64,000 nt of DNA from Entonaema liquescens (lineage: Eukaryota; Ascomycota; Sordariomycetes; Xylariales; Xylariaceae): NCBI GenBank assembly GCA_902805475.1, contig CADCSX010000002.1, forward strand, positions 3,410,001 through 3,474,000. The letters are read 5' to 3'. Position 1 is the stretch's first letter, and each line of letters opens with the position of its first letter. The position numbers and the translations under genes are program-made. The notes under the pieces were generated by a model. The model was given only the letters and a program-made list of their open reading frames with translations. It was not told where the DNA came from and searched no databases. Below, piece by piece: positions 33,943 through 46,683 of the stretch.

Positions 33943-35963
33943 TCACGATGACTCGCCATCACCCACTGTCCGCCTAACGCGACATAACCTCCCATTCTGC
34001 GCCTCAGCGTACCCCGCGGACCGTACCGCCCACCCCTCGCTCCCCACCGTCGTCGGCGCCCAGAACAAACCCCACGGGTCGCGCCGCCGCTTAATCCGCA
34101 GCAGGCGCGGGTAGTGGTGTCCGTAGAACGCCTGCTGCCAGTTCGGCTCGCCCGGGTCCCCCTCGTTCATATACGACCCGGCCCCCGGCGCCGCCTCCCG
34201 CAGCAGGTCCATGTACCCCTGCATCACGGCGTCGCGCTCCGTCGACTGCTCCGGCGTCTGGTCCATCAGCATCGCGTGCATGCGGTTGTTGCGCCACGCC
34301 GGGTTGACGGCGTTTCCGGCCCCGGGCCATCCTGCTACCTGTTCCGTGGGGATGCCATTGTTCCGTGGAAGTAGAAGCCGCGCTCGTAACCGCCTTCCGT
34401 GGCCGTGCGTATCGCGCCCATCGTCTTGTTCCATAGCCCGTCGTCCTCCCAGTTCTCGCGCGGGAGAAGACGCGATCGGTATCGCGTGTTGCCGGGCGAG
34501 GACCCGGTTCCGCGGCCGGGAAGCCCGTAGAGAGAGGTGAACAGGGACGCTGGGTTGGTCACGTTGATGCCGAGACCGTGCAGGTCGTCGTATAGTGGCT
34601 GCATGAACTCGTAGACTGCCGTTGGCGTGGTGTCGATGAATGATGAGCTGGTTGTGAAGCTGTAGCTGTTGTTTGGGAGCGGATAGATGTAGCTGAAACA
34701 GTAACCGCCGGCATCTAGTATCTTCGCGGCGAATCTATAGTAAGTGCTGACCCCTTGCCAGAACTTTTCGGCGTCAGCGAGAAGGCCGGGGGTTAGCATT
34801 GTAGTATTGGTTAATGGCATAAGAGTGAGGCGTAAAGACGTCGACGTCACGTTTACTGGTGGGCGAGCTTTCAGAATAGCCGAAGTCACTACTCCGTAGG
34901 TTCCTATTGGACTGGTTACTAATGTAGGAAAGACTTATTACGGGACTTTGGGGCGTACCTCCACCACCGCCACGTAATGCGAAGAACAGATCGGGGTTGG
35001 TATATGGATCGGCTGTTACGAAGCGCCCGGAAGCAGTTACGACACCAAGAGAAAGGACTTGGTCTGCTCCGAGACCCAACTTGGAGGTGAGCGTCGTATG
35101 GCCTCCCGAGCTCATCCAGCCGCCGATTCCTCCCACCGTGGGGCAACCGGGCGCAGTCACCGTTATGTTGTGAGCTGCCATGAAGTTCTTCTCCTCCCAC
35201 GACTCAACGCCGGCTCCGAATTGCACGGCACTTCCCTTGTAAGGCCCGAGTTTATACGAAGGGATGAATTCCGTGGCCTTGAGATGATGCGTCCAGATGC
35301 TGAGAGATCCTGCGCCCACTGACCTACCGCCAAAATCATGCCCCGTGTTTCTGTTCACACATAGTTAGCGATTCTCATTCTCTTCGAAGCTCTTTGGTTT
35401 GTGGACTCATTTTACTTGATTATTAGCCGGATGCGCTTGTTCCTGGCGAAATTGACTGCTGCTTGGATATGTTTCACGGTCGTAACATTCACGACATATT
35501 CCGGAAATCCTCCACGCGTACAGTTACCCTGAGGGTTCTGTGTGAGCGCACAAGTCCCGCCTTGCGACCATTCCGTCAACGAAACAAGCGGCTCATCCAT
35601 CCAGAAGTGTGAAGAGGAGGCATTTGTAACCAAGTACTGACACCTCTCCAAGTCAAAGTCGGGTCCTTGGTAGCAGGCAGCAGCAGCAGGTGTTGGTTTT
35701 AGCAGCGCGCCGCCGAGAGTTCTATTCAACCGAGCCCACTCTGCGATAGACGGCCAGTCGCGGTCGCCCGGGAAGACTTTACACTCGGAGGCATTAGTGT
35801 CGTCCAGCGAAGCTGCAGCCTCGTCGCCGAAGTCTATAGCGGAGAAGTCACCGATATCCTCTTGAGTGAGCTGAATGGAGTCCGAGAGAAGCGCTCTAGG
35901 TTTCAGCGCGATGGCCTCGGAGAGAAATACACCTCCAAAGAAGAGGGAAAGACTCGGCTTCAT
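33943..35963 (-). CDS. Secreted FAD-linked oxidase, berberine-bridge-enzyme type
   Basis: Three exons on the minus strand: 35416-35963, 34959-35350 and 33943-34903, introns of 65 and 55 bp with matching phases, about 633 residues. Residues 1-19 are a signal peptide. The FAD-binding (PCMH) domain shows NTGHDFGGRS, whose His is the usual covalent FAD attachment site, then GCPTVGGIGGWMSSGGH and FFALRGGGGGTYGVVTSA. The C-terminal BBE motif reads YMNEGDPGEPNWQQAFYG. Several N-glycosylation sequons (NAS, NRT, NVT) fit secretion. Such enzymes oxidise alcohols, sugars or secondary-metabolite intermediates with O2; the substrate is unknown. Near 34355-34368 the frame steps by one missing base between FYFHGT and NGIPTEQVAGW. 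No cluster neighbours are visible. Confidence 0.82.
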
Positions 35964-37203
35964 GATGTTGAAGATCTGCCAATATAGACTATTTTACCGC
36001 ACGCCTCATAGTAGTGTCATGGCCGCAACGGCCTATGTATATTGCTCGACTAGACATGACCTTCTACGAGAAGAGCTCCAACTATCGGAAATAAGGACCA
36101 GAAACTTTTTCGCAGGCACGCTTCCAGATTACCGAATTATTAGTAAAAAGGATATTGTGCAAAGTCATAGTGAAATGGGCCGATGACCGTTACCTATCAT
36201 GCGGGATGCGTCTATAGTCTCACTCGGAAGGTTACCTTGAAGTCTTAATACCAATCGATATGTTTATTGCAGCATAGGTTGTACTACCAATGACACCAGC
36301 GGCTCTGGTCTTGGCATACACCCTGTTAGTTCTCCAGCCCTGTATATAGTCTCAATATCGCATCGCACGGTAACCTCGGACGTATGAGCTTATCAGAAAG
36401 CGGCGAGGGGTTTAGGCTAAATAGGGGAGTGCTTGATCCCTTGTGTCTATGGTAGGGCTTGAAAGGCGTGTGTTGAGGCTTGATGTAACCTCTCTTGGTA
36501 TCAAAGCTTAGTCCAGCTCACCTTGGCAGTGCTGGCATTCCAATACTACCTCATATCCTATAACACATGTTTTCCGTTGTGGGTTGCATGGAGTATCACA
36601 TTTTCGGAGAATCGCTTGGGTGTAAGCGACAACTATTGATCTTCACTACGCAGCCGGTACAAATACCCCAATCACGACTTCAAGCCCAAGACTTGTCTAG
36701 AACATTCACCCTATTACTCAGCAGGGTCAGCAACCCTTGAACGCGTGGCTACCATACGATAGCGCCGAGCAGCGGCGATGACCCCAAACATAGGGGCCTA
36801 GAAGTCTCGAACCACTTAGATAGCGGCAGAGACGCGATTTGTTAATGAGAGAAAAAATGGAGGCGTTTCTTCGGCATACACTCTACCACCGTTAAAGATC
36901 CTCGAATACCATTCACGATTCTGCTCATATTTACATGTTATTAGCGCTCGTTACTGATAAACGACTGGCCTCAAAATGCCGGAGTCCATTGTGGATCCTC
37001 GTTAGCCGAGGCACACGGAGTCGGGGTTGGAGACCCCCTTACGAATGGCAACGATGTCTTCGGAGTAGAAAGTGACCATAAGGCTGAGCGTCTGGTACTC
37101 GTAATCCCATTAACTCTAGGCAACAAATTATGGCGGCTGGGAACTGACGCTATACTTTCGTCCTATTCCGATAGATCCCATCTCAGTACTTTTGTCAACT
37201 CAG
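35964..37203. other. Intergenic region upstream of the oxidase gene
   Basis: About 1.2 kb with no supportable gene. It holds the oxidase promoter and the 3' flank of the MYND gene. The plus-strand frame at 35875-36186 starts inside the oxidase gene and has no recognisable features. Confidence 0.45.
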
Positions 37204-40200
37204 CTACGACACATCATAAGCCTGACATTCCATCCGATGCTTCTTCCAATCCTTGCGCTGGCACTCCGACGAGCAGTACATGACCTCCTTACATCTTGAA
37301 CATTTCAAGAGGTGCCCTCCATTCTTGCCTTCCGTCGCGTTGCAATTGCGACATTTGTCCATGTGCAAGCGCTCAAGGTTTCCTTGGGCCTTAAGTGAAC
37401 CCAGGTCTACAATATCCTCGACAAAGGGTACTGAGAAAGTTGGGCTAATTGCCACGCGAATTGCATATTTGGATGCTGTGCTATCCCATTCCGGCAAGCT
37501 CATGAAGCCCTCGGGTAGCTTTCCGTCGCCGCAGCTGCACATGAACTGTTTCCCCATCTCCGTGCTAAGCGGGATAGTGGCACCGGGCTTTTGTATTCGC
37601 ATTTGGGACCGTGACTCCACGTGCGACACCGCTCCGCGAGTGCGGGAGAACCTTTTTCCAGAGCACAAGCTCTTCGTCGTTGACGCGGATAGCGCATATC
37701 TGTAATTCCCGGAGAATATAAAGGAATGTCTCAATGTCCCCAGAGTCAAGTAGCTCTCTAGTGATAGGGATAATCGCTGCATCTGCAACTACAGACCCCT
37801 CTGCGCCGTTGATTCGTATGGCACGGACGAATATGAGGATCTGGTTTCCACCTTCGGGATGCTGAAGTGCAAAGAGTCCAGTATTTCCGCCTTGAAGCCC
37901 CGAAGCTAACATGAAAATGGAAAAGAGCGACTCTTTAAAGTTCATACGTAGTGTAGCTGGCTGGGCCGAGTCCCGCAATCTTCGCTCACGGACGGAGAAC
38001 TGGTGAGACGTTAGTATGTTTAGCCATTGGTTGTCCTTCTTGTGGGCTTGGTCCACATCGAGGACTGGCAAAGAGTCTAGGTTGACTTGTTGACTATTGA
38101 GCGGGATTGGCACGGAGTTTTCTCCAAGCGTGATAGGGTAGATGAAAGATGATAACGGCCCTGAAGTTAAGGGGTCTGCAAGGGGCACGATGATCTCGAT
38201 GTAACACGATTTGCGTGCGATACGCGTTTTGGCGGACTCTTTGACAACCGGAGATGGGAATGACGCGGAACGGACTAGAACTTTGTTGCCAAATACGATG
38301 TCTATTGAGAGTGGTGACGATTGTTGTAACTCTATCGGGACACGTTCTGTCAGGAGTTTTTGGGCTTTTTGCGAAGAAAGGTCGACATGATTACATAGGG
38401 ACTTGATCATGCCATCTTCAAAGTTCGCAGTAATCTGGGCACCTGGAAGTGCATCTGTTTGGACGTCGTCCTTAGCAATAGGCTTCTTATAGCTTCCTGC
38501 CAAGGGATAGCCAGTCATTCCGGGTTCATATTTCGTGATAAAAACACTTGAAGTATCCTTGACTATCGTTGTGTATAAGTTCATGGTAGGTAAGAGATGC
38601 TTGAAAGTGTGGACGTTCATGGGTGTGTTCTGAACACGGAGACCGACTCGAGTATCTGTTGGTTCAAACTGAAGGCCAGCGGATGGCACGTAAAAGGAGG
38701 CTATCAGAGGAGACTTCCCCTGCCAGCCCAGGGGGTCCTGACGAATTGTTATCGAGAAACTTTCGCTTTCACGGCGTCCCGTTGTTTCAACCTGTCCAAA
38801 TACAACATGTACGCAGGAAAAGAAATTCTCCCAACTCATTGGATTACTCGACTTGAGCATACCCTCGAGCGTTGGCGCGTTAATTTTGCCATTTTCAGTG
38901 CTGTATAGACTGTCGATGTGTTTTCTCGGTACCGTTACTGTAACGCAAACTACTTCGGGTATATTTCCCCATGCGTTGAAGCTGCCTGCGCTCGGTATCG
39001 ATCTGACTCCTTCCTTTATCCACGGTTCGGTATATAGGCCACGAACGTGCAATTGAGCGCCTAAATCCTGGCGGTAGAGACTTCTCATGGTTCTCTTATC
39101 TTCATTATCTTGGTCTATCATTTCTAACAAACGCTCCCAAAAGGACGGCCAGGCTGTAGAAGTATTCGCCTGGATACACTTGATCAACAGTACGAAGCTG
39201 CCTCTGTGGAAGTGTGGATATTTGTGACCGAGAAGCTTTTTTACTAACTCATCGGTTTTTGCCTTCAAAAGTGGTGTGAGATCTTCGCCCTCAAATATTT
39301 GTAGATAAACCTGAAATACTACACTAGCGAGAGCATGTGGCTCAACGGATAGTGTATCGAGACTACTAGGTGATCGAGAAAAAGATGTACTCCGCTTCCA
39401 GGCCAATCTCGAATGCGCTTGTTGCGCTTCGTCGGATGTGCCCATGGAGTTTAACAAGACTTCATCTACGCACGATACGGATGTCGCATTAGTCCAAAAG
39501 TCGACTGGGCTTAGACCAAGTAGTAGGGCTATCGTTTGGGCATGGCCAGGTAGCAGAGCGTCGAATTGCTGTTTTCGCGTATTTTCGCTTTTGAGCAACG
39601 TCTCTGTCCATAGGGTAGAGCTCGCTGATGTCTTCAATAGGGGGGCTGCTGCTACTAATAGGTTTAGTGCGCCAAGATGGTCGGCAAGGTTTGAGGTATC
39701 AATTACATCGAACTTGGTCGGTGCTGAGTCGAACGTGGCATAAATTTTAGGGTCAAATTCAATAGGGGTTATGTCAAGTTGTCGACGAAAGAGACATGTG
39801 GGACTGTCTCTTGAACTTGAAATGGCTTGCAGAGCATGACCAAAGGACAAGGCATCAGATACAGTGAACCTTAGTGTTACATGTGTTTCCGGTATGCCTC
39901 GGAAGGCCGTTACCCATTCGCGGAACTGAACTTTCGCAGCAGCAATAACGTCGAGGATCTCGCCGTGGCCTCTTTCGGGACTAAGCGGGGACCCAGGTGC
40001 TAGATTGGCTACGGCAGTTGCAAGATGGAACCCTAGAATAGGATCTGTACCATAGTGAAGATACGTGTTTGCAGACGTAGACTCGGAGAATAGCGGGTTA
40101 GGGACCGTCCCAGGGTGCTTGGAAAGACTACCATGCTTCCAGAAGCGCTCTCTAGCCTGCAAAATCCCCTCTTTCGATGTGAGTGATAATGGCGCGGCGG

Positions 40201-40956
40201 ATCTGAGACCGGTTAGGACGACCTCAGATTGACCGCTCATAAGCCTAAGTAGCTTCCGGGTCTTCTCAAGGTCTTTCTCGAAGCTAGCCTCGGTCTTAGA
40301 CGCTGACGCGTACTTCATCCAGACTCGTCTGACTTCATGTAGCGAATTGACATCGCAGAATCTCAACACCGAGCCATAACGTCCCTCACTCCACTGATCG
40401 ATACTGTCTGACAATGATACCAATTTCTGTGCTTGATCTTTGATGGTTTTCTTCGAACTTGCGTCGATGCGGAAATGGAAATAAATATCCCATGCACTAT
40501 CGGCACTGATGCCATCGATAAGGAGGGTGAAGAGAAGCACATTTCGTGCTAGGATAAGTTAGTTTAGGCATAAACACCTACATGTAGTAGATATGGTGCT
40601 ATGCTCACCTATTATAGCAGTTTCAACGTCGCAGCATGTAATATCAAGCTTTCTTGCTGCTACTCGAATGTTAATGACATCAACGATAAATAAAAGAAAT
40701 AACAACATATTATGAAACTTCTCAACTAGCTTCTGCTGGGAATGGAAGCAAGAATGACTAGGTCAGAGTAATAGGAGTACTTACGAAATCCTCGTTCGGA
40801 GTATGCTGTGAAGAGGATATTACGGACGTCACCACAGCCGAGAAGGAGGATATCGGCGTCTACTCCTTGGGGTAGGCCTCTCGTTAGACTAACCGCGGGG
40901 GTGTTGCCGATAGGGTAGAATTGGGTGAAATATGGGATAGTAGTCGGGTTGAACAT
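37204..40956 (-). CDS. DUF4470 and MYND zinc-finger protein
   Basis: Three exons on the minus strand: 40785-40956, 40609-40656 and 37204-40548, with introns 40657-40784 and 40549-40608. The tiny second exon encodes RKLDITCCDVETAII. About 1,188 residues. The N-terminus (YPIGNTPAVSLTRGLPQG, DILLLGCGDVRNILFTAYS) is DUF4470, found at the head of fungal MYND proteins. The C-terminus is a MYND finger: CRNC, then CSRCKEVMYCSSECQ, DWKKH and C. MYND fingers bind proline-rich peptides; the role of the long middle part is unknown. The frame breaks twice in a short stretch, at C3 (37644-37646) and A4 (37589-37592 on +). The intervening ALAERCRTWSHGPKCEYK is coded in the third frame. One added base at each run restores a family-like sequence. 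Confidence 0.8.
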
Positions 40957-42230
40957 GTTGCGTGATGGTTCGGGATGATGATCGATAAGACAATAGTTCT
41001 GTAGGAATTCCTCCTGGGGAAGCTATATTCAGACTTCTCGTGCAATATTCCAAGAGCGGCTCCCGTTTGAAAGCTACTCCAAGAGTATATAGGTTTAGTT
41101 GGGTATAAATATCAACCCAGATAGAACCGTTTGCAACCGAGATGCTTAAGAACTATCATCACTTAACCGATCAGGTTCCATATACCTATGCACGGTTATT
41201 CTTTGATAGGTTGCCTTGGGTTAAAGGATTGGTAGATGAACACAGATAGGGGAATCTTTCACTATAGGATTCCTAAGTTATGTAAGTTTTTGTCTTTTAT
41301 CATATCTCATAATGAGAAGAAGGTTGAGTATTAATCACCTTGCCTTGCTTTTCTACATCAACGGTTAGAAACATATATAAGTGGAGCGTGTACTAGCGGA
41401 TGCTGCCGACTGGCTGGGTGCACCTACCTATCACTTGGGCAGTCGCAGGTTACGGGATACAGGCTATGCGCGCGCACTTACCAGCCTAGCGGTTACCTGG
41501 GGTAGAATACTGGAGGTGAGATCTTTTGGAGATTTCCTGAGGCCTAGGTATACATGTATCCACTTTACAAGGCACAAGCAGCAGCTAGGTACCTCAGGTA
41601 CCTAAAGCAGGAAAGCCAATACATAGGTGTACACCATATCATCATCATGCAGGCAACACTTAACACTTTAAACAACACTACATGTACTTCATCATTATCA
41701 TCCAGAACACAAGATCGACTACATCCCAATAGCATTTTATCCTATGGAAACTCTCTCAAGTATTCTTCTTCTTCTTCTTCTTCTTCTTCTTCTTGTAACC
41801 ACCCGCCAAATTAATAAGACCAGAACAACATATAAAGATGATAAAGACGGGGCCACCTTGCTTTGCGTCGGCGCTAAAACGCCAAAACATATTTCCCCCC
41901 CATCCGATCCGCCAGTAGACGAAAAATAAAAAATAATAGTAGCAATTCCCCCCTTTCACCGTGGACCCCCTCCTTCGTTCTCCTGTAATTCCACATTATC
42001 GTACATGACGTCTTGACCGAGAGAGAAAAGAAAGAAAGGAGCTGGGGCGATTTAACGCTCCCGAGGGTCAAGCCATTACAAAAACCCCTCCCCCAACGAT
42101 GCCGTTTTTGATCATTAGTATACCGTTCTAGTATATGTCCTGCTTCGTATCGCGTCAAATATGAATGGACGAAAGAATATTATTGCTTCCAAATAACAGC
42201 GTTATCGCTTATGTCTTAGCTAGGTAACAA
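40957..42230. other. Intergenic region
   Basis: About 1.3 kb between the MYND gene start and the 3' end of the zinc-finger regulator. It contains the TTC microsatellite listed separately. The open frames at 41381-41929 span the microsatellite and have no recognisable features. Confidence 0.45.
41763..41794. repeat. TTC trinucleotide microsatellite
   Basis: About ten uninterrupted copies of TTC in intergenic DNA. Likely length-polymorphic. Confidence 0.85.
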
Positions 42231-44690
42231 CTAGTTACCGAAGAACAAGTCGTCGTCGTTATTAGTAAACATATCGACGCTGTCGAACGCCTCGTCGAAC
42301 TTGCTGTCGGAGCTCAGCATCAGCATGCCCGTCTCGCTATTCGTGAACTGGAGCAGCACGTCGTCGTCCGCCTCGCTCATCCCCGAGAAGCTGGGGATGC
42401 TCGAGGTCTCCGTGCCGCTGGAGTTGGGCTCCGCGTCGAAATACCGGCCACCTGATGGTGGGGACGACGAGCGGGAAAGCTCAGGTAGTTCGTTGAACTG
42501 GCTAGCGACGCTCTTGGCAGGGGACCCTGGTCGCGACGGCAGTATTTCCTGATGCAGCGAGATATGTGACAATTGCGAGACATACGAATGCACGCTAGCC
42601 GCTGACGGCGAGTGTTCGCTCACTGGCGCGTCGTTGCTAAGACTGGGCATCGGTGCAGAGGATGAAGTTAGGCCTTGGAGGGAGCTTGGGTTCATTGTCG
42701 TTCCGCCCATCGACACGTCCATGATCCCGTCTAGCACGTCGAAGTCCGGCTCGACGTATTCGGGAGAATTACCCGCCGATGTGTCCGAGTATCCAGACTG
42801 CGACGACATCGAGGATGTAGACATGTTCTTCTTGAGAGTGCGGAGCGTCTTCTCTTTCCGCTCGCTCATATCCGGTCGGTGCTTACGCGGACGCCCGCGC
42901 TTCACCACTTTTCTCGTGACACCCTCAAACGCGCCTATGCACATACCGCGTTGCTTGTGACGGGTGAGCGCATCGTGGCGCGCGAAGCTGTTGCCGCACT
43001 CGCAAGGGTAAGGCTTAATACCCGTGTGTATCTTTGCGTGCCGTTTGAGGTCGTGCTGTCGGACGAAGCACTTATCGCAGGTTGGGCACTTATACTGGCG
43101 GTCGTTGAGATGTGTCTGTACGTGGGACTTGATGTTCTCTTTTCGGCCGAACTTCTTATTACAGTCTTCGAAGGTGCAGGTCCATTTGTTATCCCGAGGG
43201 TCAGGTCCTTGAATATATTGATGGATATCTTCGAGTGTGATTCCTGTCGAGGTCTTGGTCTTCTCGATGTCGATACTGGCGATGCTTGCAGCACTTGCAA
43301 TACTGGCCATTGACTCGTTTCGACGATGTTGCGGTGTGCCTCGACGAGAACATGATTCTATCGAGTATCCATCTTCGCTAGTGAGCGCGTCGGATCCTAG
43401 ATTGGGGTGTTGCATATTGGGCTTATATTCAAAAGAACTGTTGAATTCGCCCAGTTGGGGTGTGATGGGAGTTGAATGGCCGGAAAGGTTTGAATTGGCG
43501 CTGATGGGATGCGAAGGCATGGGAAGCCCATCAAAAGCGGTATCCACTCTGATGCCGCCGTTACCGATATGGTCCATATCCAAGAAATCCGCCATCGGGT
43601 CTGATGGGGGATTAAATGTCTCCATTAGAGGCATCGTGTTGGGTCGATTTGGTAACGGCATTGAAACTTGGGCTTCAGCTGCTTGTCGCATCTCATCGAA
43701 GGTTGTCCGTGACCGCCCATTTGATGATTGTCTTGTGGGCTTCACGGTTTCCTCCAATGATTCGTCATAACCCTCCGAGAATCTTTGCGGCGGTGGCTGA
43801 CCGTGCTTTACGGTTCTGTCATGCGGTGTATCTATAGGTGTAAGTGGGAAGTAGTCTTTCCTATGTTAGTCTATTGTTTCTCTCCTGATTCATGGTATAA
43901 ATGGTATATGCTCACCTGTAGCATCCTGGCGAGGAGGCGTCAAAGGTCTCGGGACCTCAATTCCCAAGTTCTCGAATTTCGAAACTCTATCCAATATTCC
44001 ATTGCTAATTCGACGGGAGTTTCTCCTAGCACTGGAAGTTTCTCCCTCGGAGATCCATCCAGGATTCCCTGTTGGGCTGTCCTGGAAGCTCAGGAGCGTA
44101 GGTGTGGATAGGGCGCTTGGGAACTGTTCGAAGTCCTGGGACGCTGTCATGTTACTGGAGAAGCTCTCCTGGTTCTTTTTGATGATAACGTTCATCGGTC
44201 CGTTATACATGTCAAGGTTAATTTGCATGTCCTGCTGGTTTGAGAGATTTCCAAACCCTTGTCCGTCAAAACTTTGTGTCCTTGGTGTCCCGTGAGGGGA
44301 TATTAGGTAGCCGTCGTCGCTTGCCAAGTTCGCGTATGCTTGCTGGGGGTCCGGGCGAGCTATGCGTTGCTGCTGCGCTTCTCGCAGCACATGCTGTGAT
44401 GTGATTGATCCTGTATTGTTAGTAGCGTTACTTACCGTTGAGTATTCCTGCCGTGTTGGTATTGTCGAAGAGTGCATCTGTTGTTGTTGATGTTGTGGTT
44501 GTCGTCGAGTGTCCAGACTCATGCCCCTACGATGGGCCATGCGTGACCGTTGTTGGTTCTGGTGTTGTTGATGCATATTGGGCAGGTTTGTTGCGATCTT
44601 CATTGTTTCGTAGCCTGTGGGTGTCGAGTTTTGTCGTCGATGTTGTCGGTGATGGGCGTGAAGACCGCCATGAACCGGATTGGACAGCAT
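42231..44690 (-). CDS. Swi5/Ace2-like C2H2 zinc-finger transcription factor
   Basis: Two coding exons on the minus strand: 43916-44690 and 42231-43855, intron 43856-43915 (GTGAGC..AAAG), giving 799 residues with consistent phase. The N-terminal half is Gln/His-rich. After the intron, DYFPLTPIDTPHD is a conserved fungal segment. Residues about 480-565 hold three fingers (WTCTFEDCNKKFGRKENIK, YKCPTCDKCFVRQHDLKRH, YPCECGNSFARHDALTRH), followed by a basic AT-hook-like RGRPRKHRPD. This order is that of Swi5/Ace2, which drive late-mitotic and G1 or cell-separation genes in yeast. The C-terminus is Ser/Asp-rich, plausibly an activation domain, ending NNDDDLFFGN. The start is the ATG at 44690; a 98-bp 5' leader intron (44776-44873, GTGAGT..ATAG) is possible. 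No frameshift is seen. Confidence 0.82.
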
Positions 44691-46683
44691 CGTGATGAGA
44701 GTCGAGTTCGGAAATGGGCCGGTTGTCGATAGATCCTGGTTGCCGAGTTGGCTGTCAGTTGGTTCCGAAACTGCATCTATCCGTCAGTCCATCGGGTTCC
44801 CGAGTCATGTCGTGAGGTCTCACGAAGAAATTGGAATTGGCATCCAAAGGGTAATAGTTCTTTGAAAACTCACCTCACGCAGCGCAAGCCAGTCTGGCCG
44901 GGCAATTAAGCTCTTAAGTCCTTCTCAGCAGCAATGGGCGAACTTGGCAGACGAAAACTAGATGCTTGTAAGTGGTGCCCTGTTCAGGCAAATGAGATGT
45001 GGTCTGAGTGTCTTCTAAGTAAAGCTTAGAAAACTTTGTTGAAGCTGTCTTTTTTTTTTTTTTTTACTTTCGAAGCTGTTGTCTTCTACAACAACTCAAA
45101 GTGGATAATGATTCTGGGATGGTTGATCTTGCTATGCAAGATAAGGTAGAGAGGTAGGGAATGAATATGTGAAGTGTTGTAGATAGTATTCTAAGTTGCA
45201 GGTGTTGCAGGTATTGCAGGTAAAGCTGCCCGGGGTTGACATAGCTCTGTGTTGACAAGAGCTGCAGTCTGTTGCTACGGCGACAAAAGCATTCACCAAT
45301 CCTGTTGGCCGATACGGTGAGATATGGTTAGACATGGTTAGACTCTACAAGTTACGAGTTTTTGCGACAACCAATCAACGTATGATGCATAATCCTATTT
45401 CGGTTAGCCTTGTTTTCGGCCCGCACAAGCTTGACTTAGCGCTCTGCAAGCTGCACAGGAACAACGTTGTTTCAATTGCCAATCGGGTTTAGACTGGCTT
45501 TAGCGATAACCCGATCTTCGATTTGACATTTCAACTTGCATTTCTACTTGTATTTTCATTAATGAGCCTTAAAACGTCATCCCGCTTCTTCGTGGCATAC
45601 CTCTGTCCAAGTTTATCTCAATGCTCGTTTCCCAGGTAATAGCCCTCGAAGTATGCCAATGAGAAAAATTCAGGTAATTGCACTATTTACGCATCTCAGA
45701 TATATATAATAGCAAACGCCACAAGATTGAACGTAAGGGATAAATCTGAGTATTAATTGGTATCGGAGTTTTTAGGTGGCCTGTGGTTAGCCCTATCGGT
45801 TTATTGAGCATTTAATTTAACAAAAGTCTGGGGATGCAATCAAATCTATCAAATCTCACTCAAACGCTACTAGTCATCCATCCACTTGGTACACGATCTT
45901 TATTTTCACAGTTATCATTTGATAAGTACTTATAGGTAAACAATAAATTACCATTAAATCCATTACAAAGATAAACATGACGTCAGATACTTCGAGTATT
46001 TAGATAATATCAAGAGCTAAATAGAAAATAGTCCATGAGTACCTAAGTAGAAAGGTTCATAATAGTTAGTTAGCACTATACGCTACCTAAGTTAGACACG
46101 AACTATATTTCCACGTGTTAATGCATGCGATGTGGTGCCGGGAATACATGTAGTGATGCACGTCACACGTCAATGCGGATCGGGGTTGGGGCTCGTCTCT
46201 TAATGCCTGTCTATATATGTGATGCGAACTCCACTTCATCTGGACATTATAGTTGATATCTGAGCAAAACACCAAGTCCCGGTTACTATATCAAATTTTG
46301 TTAGATTTCAAGTCATAATTTTAGAGCCCTTTTCTCGACTCTATTAGCAGAAGGAAGAATGAACTCGTGGTAATTGTTCAAAGCATTGGCATCATTATGG
46401 GTATATGATATCGCCAGTCTGCATTATTTAAATTATCAAATATCACAAAGTTGACAAAGATGAGGTAATGCCTTGATTGATCCTATCTAAATTCTTCATA
46501 CCTAGCGCAAAGCCTTGCCTCTGGCTTCGCCCAAGGTGTCAAGTAGACACGTAAGGCTGAAGTAAGAATCCCTAGACACATAATCTAGTAGCGTCCTTCA
46601 TCCTCTTATCTGATTCTGAAAGAGTCCAGATAGCCATATGATCTCTTTTACCTCAAATGTTGCTGATCATCGGACATCGAGTC
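44691..46683. other. Promoter/leader region and gene-free interval
   Basis: The first 400 bp are probably the 5' leader of the zinc-finger gene, including a candidate leader intron at 44776-44873. A T16 run lies at 45050-45065. The rest (45400-46680) becomes AT-richer, especially 45900-46080, and has no supportable frame. Confidence 0.45.

Noticed and set aside
37500..37697. Separate short gene on the minus strand inside the MYND gene
   Set aside because: Part of it (LAERCRTWSHGPKCEYK) is a piece of the MYND protein displaced into the third frame by two single-base steps, not an independent gene.
42879..43313. 144-codon plus-strand frame over the zinc-finger region
   Set aside because: Antisense shadow of the C2H2 coding sequence; no features of its own.
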